Shown here one piece after another: positions 1 through 8,493 of a stretch of DNA of 22,512 nt. The stretch is from Phaeoceros laevis (taxonomy: Eukaryota; Anthocerotophyta; Anthocerotopsida; Notothyladales), in assembly GCA_049999765.1 (NCBI GenBank), contig JBNGIQ010005051.1, positions 1 to 22,512 of the forward strand. Direction: 5' to 3'. Both the position numbers and the translations under genes were made by a program. Under the pieces are notes generated by a model. That model saw nothing but the letters and a program-made list of their open reading frames with translations, made no database searches and was not told where the DNA came from. How positions within the stretch are numbered: position 1 is the first letter of the stretch; every line of letters begins with the position of its first letter.

Positions 1-861
1 TAAGACGGTCCGTCCCGTAATTTTTACGGTCCGTACCGTAATTCCGAACGGAGCCGCCGTAAGATCTTGCATAATTTTCTGGAGATTGCTGGAGGGCGGC
101 CAGGCACAGAGGAGTGAAGTTTGAGTGTCTGGGGTTTCTTCAAGCTTTGGGAAAATTCCCGCAGCCGTATCTCGGAGCACGGAGATGGGTTGAGTTCGGT
201 TCGACTACGGGACGACTGCTAAAGCTGCCGACGACGATACGGGTGATGCTTGAGTACGAGCCGATACATAGGGTTGTGTAGAAATGCTAAGTGTTGTTTG
301 TTGTTTCGTATGTTTTGATTCCGTAGGTTGTAGTCCGTAGCTAGTACGGACGGCTATGAATAAATATGCAGTTAGGTTAGTTAATAAGAGTTAAGTTAGA
401 AGGGGGCCCACCCTATCTTCTTAGTGAGATAGGATAGGGTAGGGTGAGGTGGACCAATAGGGTTCAAGGCAATTTCTCTGGCCAATGGGGTGCAAGTCCC
501 CAGACCTAGAGGGAGGTGGTCCATCCTCACACTATATATGTCTACCTTCTCTCTTAATTCAGTGTCATTGTTGTGCCTAGCCTTTCCAGGAGTGGGAGCT
601 GGAGCTCTCCATCCCCCTGGTGCTGCCACACTTTTACCCCGTACGGATACGAAGGCTCGTTGGTCGTACCGTGCGGCTGGCACCCAAGGCCCGTTGCTCA
701 TTTGTCGTGTGAACCATTGTGGGAGTCTGCAGGTCTCCTAGGTCCGTGTCGTCAGGAGCATTCGTTCCATCCATGGCAGAGATCCCCGTTGGCGGCGGTA
801 CTGCTCTATAGTAGCGCACAAGTTGAGTTTTTGTGTCTTCGCGGCCAGAAACGTCTGAGCT
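1..861. other. Non-coding stretch rich in CCGTA/TACGG motifs
   Basis: I see no convincing gene here; the short open frames overlap on both strands and look like chance. The left edge holds a near direct repeat of a 22-23 bp unit (about 5-25 and 27-48) built on acggtccgt. A short perfect hairpin lies at 333-351 (arms gtccgta and tacggac, loop gctag). A weaker inverted repeat at 408-452 pairs ccaccctatc with a gatagggt...ggtgg arm. Palindromic CGTA-rich sequence of this kind could belong to an LTR or untranslated leader, but no TG...CA ends or primer-binding site could be identified. Confidence 0.4.
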
Positions 862-1060
862 AGGCGGTGAGCTGAACGCTGGTGACAGCAGCTCAGTAGG
901 CCACTGCTACAACACCTCGGTAGTAGTTAGGTAGCTAGGATGCCGTATGCTCGGGGAGTTGCGTGCCTTGTGTTTATTGTTGGTGGATATTGTTAATGGA
1001 TGTTGGCGTAGGTTGAGCTTCAGTGTGGTTCAGCAAGTGGCCCTGGGGAAAGCTCTTAGA
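862..1060 (+). repeat. Left copy of a 199-bp duplicated segment abutting the gap
   Basis: This 199-bp stretch aligns without gaps to 1161-1359, with 10 substitutions (about 95% identity), nine of them transitions. The homologous block ends exactly at the last base before the N run. Its partner begins exactly at the first base after the N run. That placement suggests two contig ends that overlap but were not merged, or two members of a tandem array whose middle is missing. No coding potential is seen. Confidence 0.85.
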
Positions 1061-1160
1061 NNNNNNNNNNNNNNNNNNNNNNNNNNNNNNNNNNNNNNNN
1101 NNNNNNNNNNNNNNNNNNNNNNNNNNNNNNNNNNNNNNNNNNNNNNNNNNNNNNNNNNNN
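1061..1160. other. Assembly gap of 100 N
   Basis: Exactly 100 unknown bases, the usual placeholder for a gap of unknown size. The same 199-bp sequence lies on both sides, so the true gap may be zero or negative (overlap), or may hide more repeat copies. Confidence 0.99.
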
Positions 1161-1359
1161 AGGCGGTGAGCTGAACGCTGGTGACAGCAGCTCAGTAGGC
1201 CATTGCCACAACACCTCGGTGGTAGTTAGGTAGCTAGGATGCCGTATGCTCGGGGAGCTACGTGCCTTGCGTTTATTGTTGGTGGATATTGTTGATGGAT
1301 GTTGGCGTAGGGTGAGCTTTAGTGTGGTTCAACAAGTGGCCCTGGGGAAAGCTCTTAGA
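1161..1359 (+). repeat. Right copy of the 199-bp duplicated segment
   Basis: Partner of 862-1060 with the same length and 10 differences. Unlike the left copy it continues past the shared block, into the aaggtcccctaa repeat at 1359. See the left copy for interpretation. Confidence 0.85.
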
Positions 1360-1484
1360 AGGTCCCCTAAATGAGCTTGTGGCTTTAGAAGGTTCTGCAG
1401 GTGCGACCGTGGGGAGAGCCGAAGGTCCCCTAAACAGCCTCGTATGGCTTGAAGGCGTTGTAGGTGCAGCCGTGAGGGAAACCT
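1359..1484 (+). repeat. Two tandem 63-bp degenerate units
   Basis: Units start at 1359 and 1422. Both begin aaggtcccctaaa and share the order gcttg or cctcg, ggctt, gaagg, gcaggtgc or gtaggtgc, and ccgtg, with scattered substitutions. They follow directly after the 199-bp duplicated block, so the whole 862-1730 interval looks like a tandemly expanded non-coding array. Confidence 0.6.
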
Positions 1485-1553
1485 AATGCCCTCAGAAGAC
1501 CTTTGGATCTGTTGGGAGACACAAGACGGAGGCGCAAGTGGCTTCTGGCGCCG

Positions 1554-1730
1554 TTGTGGTGGGACGAGCCTGAGGATTGCCGGCAGGACGAGAGGTCTGT
1601 CGTGTTGAAGGGCTCTCCTACGCAAGTTGTGAGGTGATGTTGTGTGGACAAGCATGAAGATTGTGGGCAGGACGAGAGGTTGTCTGCCGTGTTGAAAGGC
1701 TCGGCGGCTACGGATTGCGAGGTGTTGGAG
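1554..1730 (+). repeat. Two tandem ~85-90 bp degenerate units
   Basis: The two units (about 1554-1637 and 1639-1730) share the order tgggacgagcc or tggacaagca, gattg, ggcaggacgagagg, cgtgttgaa, ggctc and gcgaggtg or gtgaggtg. They continue the array described at 862-1484. Short minus-strand open frames across here look like by-products of the repetition. Confidence 0.55.
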
Positions 1731-2569
1731 TAGAGTAACTCTCAGGGATTGGCCGTTGGTGACGGTGTAGGTAGTTTTGTGCCGTGTCAGGTGGCTAAGC
1801 CTGGGGTTTGTGGTGGTTTTGATTGTGTCTGACGGGACGCAAGTCCTGAACGGCAGAGTTAGTCGTAACTAGTGCCCGTTTAGTCTGTTGTTGCTCATAT
1901 ATGAGTCTCTGTGGGAACGAAACCCCTTATACTACGATAGATGTGGGGATAAATTCTACCCTGGGTTGCTACAAAGTCTATAGCCCGTGCTCACCTTGAC
2001 TTCTTACTACGGTCATGGTGTTAGTCGGTCTTTATTCTCTCAGTCCACGTGCCGATATTATGAGCTGTCGCTTGTTTGTTTGTATGTGAAGCAAGGGTTG
2101 CTGCATTGAGTACAGGGAGGAAGAGAGCATCGAGAGTACAATTGTAAGTATGTAACACAGAATTTGCCTTTATGATCCATGTTGTCCAGGGAGCAAGTAT
2201 TTCTCTTTCAGCCCTTTCTTGGATGATGTATGTTGATCGAATGAGATTCATGATCGGTGGCAGAGTGGTTACGGACTGTTTCCTCTTAACGTATCTGATT
2301 CCACAGGTGAAGATGTAGAAGATTTGCACAGCTCTGAGGTGATGTTCTGCTAAAGTGTAAGCATGTTTTTGTGATAGCTGTTGTTTATGTGGATGGCACA
2401 TTTGCACTTTGACCAGAAATGGTACAGAAAAAGAAGGTACTATTGGCGAGCAACGGCTTACAGCCTAATGATTGAGGGATACAACGTGGCGCCGTAGTGT
2501 CATATGGAACGGCTGTGTAATCACTGAGCGCATGGAAAAAGTGGAATCTGTTCTAATATCATCGTCACT
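1731..2569. other. No recognisable gene; LINE 3' side flank
   Basis: A minus-strand frame of 128 codons spans 2021-2407, but I recognise no domain in it. It lies just downstream of the LINE coding region on the same strand, so it may be 3' untranslated LINE sequence or flanking DNA. No poly(A) tract (poly-T on the plus strand) marks the LINE 3' end, so that boundary is not fixed. Confidence 0.35.
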
Positions 2570-2797
2570 CTAAGAATCTATTCCATCATCACTAGCACCA
2601 TCTGAGCTGGTAAGATCTGAATCCTGAGAACTGCTATCCGAATTGATAGGTAAAGGCTCGGTATTTTTGATATGAGACTGTAGATCATAAGCCAACTTGC
2701 CGAGGCGATGAGGGTCATGATCATAGACTTGCTTGAGGGTGACAGCTTCAGCAAACACGGTATCATGTTTGCAATGAACTACTTTGGTGAAGGGCAA
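2570..2797 (-). pseudogene. LINE ORF2 C-terminal tail, out of frame
   Basis: Just after the zinc knuckle the protein-like frame moves. The in-frame continuation soon meets TAG (2779-2781), whereas the neighbouring frame runs for 75 codons with a natural composition and ends in an acidic Ser/Asp-rich tail before TAG at 2570-2572. Beyond that TAG the acidic pattern continues for a few residues (SDDD), so the TAG may not be the original terminator. The best reading is the end of ORF2 displaced by a one-base indel near 2790. No domain is recognised in the tail. Confidence 0.45.
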
Positions 2798-3177
2798 TCC
2801 AACACCATGTGAGCCTCGATATCTTGTACTGGTTCATGACATGAGTAACACGGCGGTTGAGGGGTTCCATCTGTTTTCATCCATGCGTGTTGCTTGGACC
2901 GAGTCATGGCTTGTAATTGAAGTTGTATTAATGCCTTGACTTGCGAGAATGGTAAGGATTTCTGCAAGTACATTTTGAGGCCTAAAGTGGGTACTCCATT
3001 ATGCAACATGTATAGTTTCTGATTCTCCGTGAGATATGGTGTGCTCCAGATACGCGTAGAAGTCATCCTTCTAATAAATTCAGGTGTCAGTTGATGTAAA
3101 GCATAGTCCTGCAGGCCCCATTTCAGCAACCATGCATGATAGTCCTTCAACCATCCCACATTGTGACTGGCTTCCAT
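2779..3177 (-). pseudogene. LINE ORF2 C-terminal segment with zinc knuckle
   Basis: This 132-codon open frame is the downstream part of the LINE ORF2, cut off from the RT by the SINE. It starts inside one copy of the SINE target-site duplication (residues MEAS), and the upstream RT frame reaches the same MEAS in the other copy. Removing the SINE plus one duplication would make the two frames continuous. Near its C-terminus it has C-x2-C, a His nine residues later, then H-x4-C (residues CYSCHE...AHMVLDC). This is the CCHC-type knuckle typical of plant LINE ORF2 C-termini and is thought to bind nucleic acid. Confidence 0.8.
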
Positions 3178-3178
3178 T
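3165..3178 (+). repeat. Target-site duplication, left copy (14 bp)
   Basis: The 14-mer gactggcttccatt occurs here and again at 3503-3516, exactly bordering the SINE. The next bases outside differ, so the duplication is 14 bp, a usual length for target-primed insertions. Confidence 0.92.
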
Positions 3179-3502
3179 ATTTTTTTTTAGCGACAATGGC
3201 ACGGCTCTTTATATATCAAAGCTCCACAATCATGGAGCTAGGGTGTTACAATGCTACTATCTAGTAGCACTTCTTGCTCAGAGGAAACGGCGTTGGTCTC
3301 GCTGATTTTTGGTCGAGAAACACTACGGGATTGAACCCTGATTTTTGGTCGAGAAACACTACGGGATTAAACCCTGATTTTTGGTCGAGAAACACTACGG
3401 GATTGAACCCTGATTTTTTGGTCGAGAAACATTACGAGATTGAACCCGGGTCTTCACTTTGGAAGGCCTAAATCCCAACCACTTGGATGTCCCCGAGGGG
3501 AC
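3179..3502 (-). mobile_element. tRNA-like SINE inserted in the LINE
   Basis: The minus-strand sequence begins GTCCCCTCGGGGACATCC and carries a box A-like stretch (3474-3488, around CCAAGTGG) and a box B (3436-3447, GGGTTCAATCTC), spaced as in a tRNA gene, so the head is tRNA-like. Box B is then repeated in a 36-bp array (3302-3446). The 3' half holds two perfect short hairpins, AGCTCCA/TGGAGCT with a 6-nt loop and TGCTACTA/TAGTAGCA with a 2-nt loop. It ends in nine A before the target-site duplication. There is no coding capacity; such elements are copied by LINE machinery from RNA polymerase III transcripts. The 14-bp duplications on both sides fix the borders. Confidence 0.85.
3302..3446 (-). 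repeat. Four 36-37 bp units, each with a pol III box B
   Basis: Units start at 3302, 3338, 3374 and 3410 (plus strand); the last has one extra T. On the minus strand each carries GGTTCAATCCC or a one-base variant, which fits the box B consensus GWTCRANNC in three of four, followed by TCTCGACCAAAAA(A)TCA. The unit nearest the SINE head is the most divergent (ATTACGAGATT versus ACTACGGGATT), and it is the one correctly spaced from box A. The array therefore looks like outward duplication of the box B region. Confidence 0.9.
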
Positions 3503-3516
3503 GACTGGCTTCCATT
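3503..3516 (+). repeat. Target-site duplication, right copy (14 bp)
   Basis: Identical to 3165-3178. It lies immediately upstream of the SINE 5' end on the minus strand and encodes MEAS in the LINE reading frame. Confidence 0.92.
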
Positions 3517-5285
3517 CTTGAGAAAGCTTCCATTGCAACATTGGGCAACCGCATATGAGGTAATGCTGCCAGTTGCTGGAGAAATTGCACTGTGGTTATT
3601 AAGGCTTCGATCTCAACTGAACAAATGCCTAATTTTGCCTGAAGAGTTGCTGTACAGGTATCCTGCAGCAGACTAAAGTGGCGTTTGAAAAAACGACATT
3701 GTACCCGCTCCAATTGCAGCCAACCATCCTTAGAACATCCTACCGCCCAAATCGGAGCGGCATACAGAAGTTGAGGTAACACGCATTGATTGAAAAATGT
3801 AAGCACGGGAACTGTGTGCAAGAAGTGCTGATTGATTGCCTTGGAGCTGATAAGGAAGGAGGAGGCTGTCGCAATAGCTATACGTGAATGTCTGGCGTCA
3901 TGTATCCTTTTTGCAGCAAATAACATCATACCTAGATACTTGTAAATATCCGATATTGCAATTGCTTCTGCATCCCAGAAGAAAGTCAGTTGTGTACTTG
4001 TGGGACCTTCATTGAAAATGAGTACTGCAATCTTCTTAAGGTTCACTTGCAAGTGGAACTGGTCACAGAATTTGCGCAATATGTCTAGTTGATGTTGCAA
4101 ACCGGCTGGTGATAGTGACATGAGAACAATATCATCAGCAAACAGCAGGATGGCAATAGTGATTCCTAACAGAGTCGGTGCATCTAAGCCAGCAGCCTCA
4201 CGGAACCTCTTCTGCAGTTGTTGTAGGTAGAAGGCGAATGATGTAGGCGATTCAGGACATCCTTGCCTGACCCCCATGTTGCTTGTGAATGGTGCAGAAC
4301 GACCCTGATCCGTTTTGACTTGAATGGAACAATGCTGGTACATGAGCTGCATGGCTCTGACCAAATTGAGAGGAATGCCCGCTTCTGCCATCGCTTGCCA
4401 AAGTTGTGCTCTGGGGATAGAGTCAAATGCTTTCCGCAGATCCACAAAACAAGCATAGACCTTGTTACCCTGAGCTTTAGCTTGTTCTATAATAGCCCTC
4501 AACGTGAATAAATGGTGGAGACAGCTATATGTTTTCCTAAAACCAGCATGAAAGGTCTGATCTATGTTCAACATATATGGGCTGACCTGTTCATGGATGA
4601 CTGATGTATACAGCTTGTAGAACATAGAGTTCAACATAATGCATCGGAAATTGTCTGGATCATTGAGGTGACCAGCCTTGTGAAGTGGATGGAGATCAGC
4701 CTCACCCCATGTGAGTGGAAATGAGCCAGTGACAAGAATCTCATTGCAGATGTTCGCTACCACTTCAGGTAATTTACTATCCGCCAAGAGTTTGAAGTAC
4801 TCAGCTCGCAAGCCATACTTATCAGCTGCCTTCCCTGATTTCATGAGTGAAATGGCATGGCAGACATTCTTGGTTGTGAACACCAGAGTCGCTGGATTGT
4901 GAGGATATAATTGGATTGGCATGGTATGCAGGGGCAATGATGACTGAAACAGGGTCCTGCCATACTGCTCCCATGTCTCCAAAGAGATCTGTGGAGGAGG
5001 CATGTTCCGGTTTCTGATAAGAGCAAAAAAGGCCTTCGGATTTTGCCTAATATCTGCAATTGCCTTGTTTTGCACCTCTAGTTCATAAGCCCTAAGCTTT
5101 TCATGCTTAAGCTTGGAGTATAGATTTGACAGGCTTCTGTACTCAGCCTTGCACATGATCTGACCAGTGGAATCTTGGTTAAACATGGTTTGCAGTTGAA
5201 GTTGCAGTTGCTGACATTCACTATCATGCCATATTTTTCCCTTTAGAGCCTTTGCTATGCCTGCTGAGCAATATCTTGGAGCCAT
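3517..5285 (-). pseudogene. LINE ORF2 reverse transcriptase domain
   Basis: A long open frame (605 codons, stopping at 3468 inside the SINE) encodes a non-LTR reverse transcriptase. In order it shows a fingers motif with LHKAG...NFR (about residues 201-213), GFRKTYSC (248-255), motif A FVDLRKAFDSI (280-290, catalytic Asp), motif B GVRQGCPESP (338-347) and motif C FADD (382-385, both catalytic Asp kept). The thumb and connection region follow. The last residues come from the SINE and are not part of the enzyme. The ATG at 5285 is only the first ATG of this frame: the upstream endonuclease is in another frame, so a single indel near 5230-5330 has split ORF2. RT catalytic residues look intact, making this the best-preserved part of the LINE. 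Confidence 0.93.
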
Positions 5286-6408
5286 TCTTTTGTATCCCAG
5301 TCATGAAAGTATGTTGCAATGCGGATATTTTCTGCATCAAGCTGCATTGACTCTTCCCTTTGTGGAAATTGTTTAAGACAGAGGTCATACGATCCTTGAA
5401 TGCTGCCTGATCTCCTTCCCTCACAATATAGGCTATATTTCTTGTTGCCTGCTGGCGGGGTAAGGGGAGAGCCACCTCATTCGGAAACTGGAACTGTACC
5501 CAGAGGGGCATGTGATCTGAGCCATGCCTCTGGGGGAGAATTTTGAATTGCCATATGAGGTTCAAGGATTGTATGGGTGCCAACAGCAGGTCTACAATGC
5601 TCTCCCTTAGGAGGGCCCGTGGAGTTCCATTTTTTCTCTTTCGTTTCCTAGTAGTTGCCCGAGAGCGACAAGTAATGCCTGCAGACTCCGGAAATAGAGT
5701 AATACCATTCACAATAACCATGTGTCGCCATCTCATGATCAGCATACTAAGGAGCAAAGCCGTGCGAGGACCCAAATTGCCTTTGTCATCTGAATGCCTA
5801 GGCCAATCTCCTTCCCGAAGATAGTCAGGATGTGCAACCTCTGAAGGGAATGACTGCTTATCCGACACTCGGATATTAATGTCACCTAGGAAGAATGTAG
5901 CCATATGTAAACCAAGTGCTTCCAGATCAGAGAAATCTTGCTCAATGTCCAACAACATTTCATCAGCGGTAGCTGATTTATGTTTGAATGACGTACTAAT
6001 GACTGGTGGGACATAAGAACAAGACAACATGAGGTGCTGCATCTTGTCCAGTGAAGAGACCTTAAGCCATAAGTAATGGGCATCACATTTTTGACGCCAA
6101 ATCTGAATTTGTGATGCTATGTGGGGTTTGCAAAGGACAGCAACCCCTCCGGATGTAGCAGCACGGGATAGCATGACATGGGGAGCGACAAAAGAGAGCA
6201 TTCGAAGCCAGATGTAGTCTCCAAACTATTGTATTTGGGTTGCCAAGGTCTCCTTGGTCTCCGAGAGGATGACAATGTCATGAGTTGGATAGTCGGACAA
6301 GAGAGAAAGGAGTTTCTCCTCCTTGTACACGTTCATGTTCCAATACACAATAGAAACTACTGAATTGTCCTGAGATCTCGTCTGCTCTCTTACTGCCCCC
6401 ACTAATTG
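5224..6408 (-). pseudogene. LINE ORF2 APE-type endonuclease domain
   Basis: This domain nicks target DNA to start reverse transcription. Reading the minus strand from just after ORF1, one sees YWNMN, then DIVILSETKE (the catalytic Glu motif), a TAG at 6226-6228, GGVAVL, FFLGDINIR (GDxN motif), SIVDLLLAP and finally GSDHMPLW with the terminal SDH motif. These are the hallmark motifs in order. Because of the TAG, the first ATG after it (6201) misses the N-terminal catalytic motif, so the true domain begins upstream, near 6350. This frame is the same as that of ORF1, from which a single TAG (6409-6411) separates it. It ends at TGA 5224-5226 after a frameshift. Confidence 0.88.
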
Positions 6409-7251
6409 CTATGCGGTGGGACGGTTTCTTAGAGATGGTGGCTTGCCTATGCCCACCAGCCCAGGGTCAATATTCATGAGACGTAGGAATTCTGGCGGAG
6501 TGTATTCATGCACAATCCTGATGGTGTTTGATCGCTCGTAAATTGGAACATCGTGAGCTAACAGGTAATCCCTATCAGGCGTGCCAGATGCCACAACGAT
6601 CCAGTTTCTCCTTGGCAGAGGGCCTGGCCTGCTGAGTTCTTTGGGTGTGCGAACTGCCTTCCTGAGATCCACATATTGATGTGGGTAGAACGAGCACTCC
6701 GTTCTGAGCCAATTAGCCATCATAATCTTTCCCTCCTCAGGGTCTTCGTGAAGATCATCTGGTAGGCCACGGACTCGAACATTGCATAGATGCTTCTGAG
6801 CAGCGTCATACTGTGTGATGTCAAAGTTTGGTAGTCCTTGACTTATGCGTCTCAACTCCGCTGCCGATGGCTAGGACGCACCAGAATCAACATGACCGGC
6901 TTGGGGTGGATACCTCTGCGGTGGTGGAATGGCACTCCTGACAGGTTCAGGTGCGACCCGCCCGTTACTGCTTGGCATGTAAGGTGCTGGCAGGTGTGGA
7001 GAGGACCTTGCTATCTCTTGCTGAAGGTGATGCAGGTCAGAATCCAACTGTTGAGCTGAGGTATGAGTCCGCTTCCCGTTTCCAGGGGAGCCATGAACAT
7101 TCGGTTGGACCGCTCGTTTGTTGTGATTGAATGTTGGAGAACTACCATGCGCGAGAGACGTTGCAAAGTGCCACGGTGTAGTCGGAGTTGATGGAGTCTG
7201 CAAAGGCGTGGTGTCCGATCGGGAAGATGTGTTCAACAATGATGATGGAAG
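6409..7251 (-). pseudogene. LINE ORF1, C-terminal part (RRM-like nucleic-acid binding)
   Basis: Two open stretches in one frame (about 7251-6874 and 6870-6412) are separated by a single TAG at 6871-6873. The first is Ser/Thr/Pro-rich and probably disordered. The second has the pattern of an RNA-binding fold: residues NVRVRGLPDD (possible RNP-like strand), then helix-rich sequence, NWIVVASGTPDRDYLL and IRIVHEYTPPEFLR. Position directly before the endonuclease and upstream coiled coil match L1 ORF1p, which coats LINE RNA. It ends in TAG 6409-6411, and the same frame continues into the endonuclease. Assignment to ORF1 is inference from place and pattern, not a clear family match. Confidence 0.65.
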
Positions 7252-7365
7252 CTGTGAGCAATTGATCCAGATTCGTAATCAGTGAGCCGGTGGCGAGTAG
7301 GAATATGAGTAGAGACAATAGGTCAAAGAGTATGTAATTGAAAGTCCTGTGGAAATAAGTCTTAC
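7252..7365 (-). other. Intron-like 114-bp interval inside LINE ORF1
   Basis: On the minus strand this interval starts GTAAGA directly after CAG and ends CTCACAG. It is pyrimidine-rich, has an in-frame TGA, and its length (38 x 3) keeps the flanking frames in phase 0. Removing it would join the coiled-coil frame to the downstream ORF1 frame. An intron is odd in an element that moves through RNA, so chance or a spacer between decayed frames is about as likely. Confidence 0.3.
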
Positions 7366-7926
7366 CTGCATGATTGTGTCGGAATGGCATCTATTTGCCT
7401 GATCAAGCTGTTCAATGCGGAGATTGGCGGCTTCGAGTTGATCAGCAGACTGCTTGAGTTCCTACTGGATGGCATGGATGGCGACTTCTGCATTCTGAAG
7501 CTGAACATTGAGCCCTTCCGCCCTGGACGCTGCGAATTTGACTTGCATAGCTAAGGAAGGACCCTCATCCAGCAAGATGATGGCGGTGACGAGTTTCTTC
7601 CACTCATTGAGGAGCTGGAGGTGGGACTGGAGTTGAGACAATTGATCGGAGGGCTCCGGTGGATTGGACTGAGAGCAAGCAACAGGTTGCGTACATTGAA
7701 TGAGAGGCTGAGGTTCCGGTTGGGCTGCATCCGTGAAGGACGTCGGATCCATGACTTCCTGGGACAATGTGAGGGGGGATTCCTGAGCCAGGAGGAGGTT
7801 GTTGAAGGAAGGAGGACTTGGAGAGCTGGTGGTTGCACTAACTGGAAGACTCATATCGATGTCAGCTGAATGTTGGGTGGATGGTCGTTGCTTTATAGGA
7901 ATTTGAGTACGTGCAGCATAAAGCAA
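7366..7926 (-). pseudogene. LINE ORF1, N-terminal part (coiled coil)
   Basis: This open stretch begins near 7926 (first in-frame ATG-like start; an internal ATG lies at 7851) and is Ser/Pro/Gln-rich. From about residue 90 it becomes a probable coiled coil: LSQLQSHLQLLNEWKKL, later AEGLNVQLQNAEVAIHAIQ, a TAG at 7462-7464, and then LKQSADQLEAANLRIEQLDQAN in the same frame beyond it. A coiled coil ahead of an RNA-binding domain is the L1 ORF1p layout, where it drives trimer formation. The frame runs to CAG at 7366-7368, followed by a GTAAG. A stop in the next segment means this part and the C-terminal part are not one open frame as written. Confidence 0.55.
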
Positions 7927-8493
7927 GCTTCCAGTGGGTGGAGGTATGCAGCAAGATTAGCCCGCATATTTTACCCATTGGAGGCATCCGTAGGGCTCTT
8001 GCAAGGCAAACTATGGATGATGACTTGTATAATGAAGCTACCTTGGCAGCTACTAGAGAGTTGCATGAGGATTTAGAGGAGGAGGTGATCCATATTCCAA
8101 CAGCCCCTCCAGTTTCGGCTGCTAGGAGGACTGTACGGCTTGCACCTTCGGTGGTCACTCAGATTCCGGGGTTGCCTACAGCTAGGAGGCAAAACGCTGC
8201 ACAATTGTTGCCCTCTAATGCCAGGCCGGGCCTCTCACCTAGGCAGCTGGTCAACAGAATTATGTCGACGCCGCTTTTCTCTTGCCAGGATCTTCATATT
8301 TTGCCGGCACAAGTCTTAGATGCATTTCGTCAATGCCAGCAGGAGGATGATGCTACAGCAACGGATTTGCTGACACCTGGCATGGGCCCTATTGCAGGTG
8401 TTAGTCCAGATGATTCATTCGAGGATGCATCACTTGTGCAAGTGCGTAGGAGACCTAGACAGGGCTCCAGCTGTGAATGCATCGGCTGCCATG
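7911..8493 (+). pseudogene. Gypsy element 1: Gag/pol linker region
   Basis: The plus-strand frame (open to 8525) encodes about 200 residues ahead of the protease: a basic/Pro/Ala part, then polar low-complexity sequence. I recognise no Gag domain or zinc knuckle. Its assignment rests on position: same strand, directly before the retropepsin, and separated from it by a frameshift near 8460 and a TAG at 8494-8496 in the protease frame. The 5' part of the element (LTR, Gag core) is missing, since the opposite-strand LINE begins near 7870-7926. Either the LINE landed in this element or both were truncated there. Confidence 0.45.

Larger units (their letters stand above)
2570..7926 (-). mobile_element. 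Degenerate L1-type non-LTR retrotransposon (LINE)
   Basis: In transcription order the minus strand carries ORF1 (about 7926-6409), an APE-type endonuclease (6408-5224), reverse transcriptase (5285-3517) and a CCHC-type knuckle (3177-2779). This is the standard order of plant L1 elements, which copy themselves by target-primed reverse transcription. The element is dead: in-frame TAG codons lie at 7462, 6871, 6409 and 6226, there is a frameshift between endonuclease and RT near 5230-5330 and another near 2790, and a SINE sits inside the RT-knuckle region. The 5' end meets gypsy coding sequence of the opposite strand near 7870-7926. I found neither a target-site duplication nor a poly(A) end for the LINE itself. 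Confidence 0.88.

Noticed and set aside
3302-3446. CRISPR-like array of 36-bp repeats
   Set aside because: The units are contiguous with no unique spacers and lie inside a SINE with box B motifs, a poly(A) tail and target-site duplications.
3274-3471. Plus-strand ORF encoding a 12-residue repeated peptide (DFWSRNTTGLNP)
   Set aside because: The repeat is 36 bp, so any open frame repeats every 12 residues. It is the antisense of the SINE array with no start context or domain.
3436-3502. A functional tRNA gene
   Set aside because: Box A and box B are present, but I could not form a proper acceptor stem and anticodon arm, and the sequence continues directly into SINE body.
3468-3502. Natural C-terminus of the LINE RT at 3468
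   Set aside because: The last residues (RPLGDIQVVGI) are encoded by the inserted SINE head, and the same sequence occurs at 9980-10005 outside the LINE.
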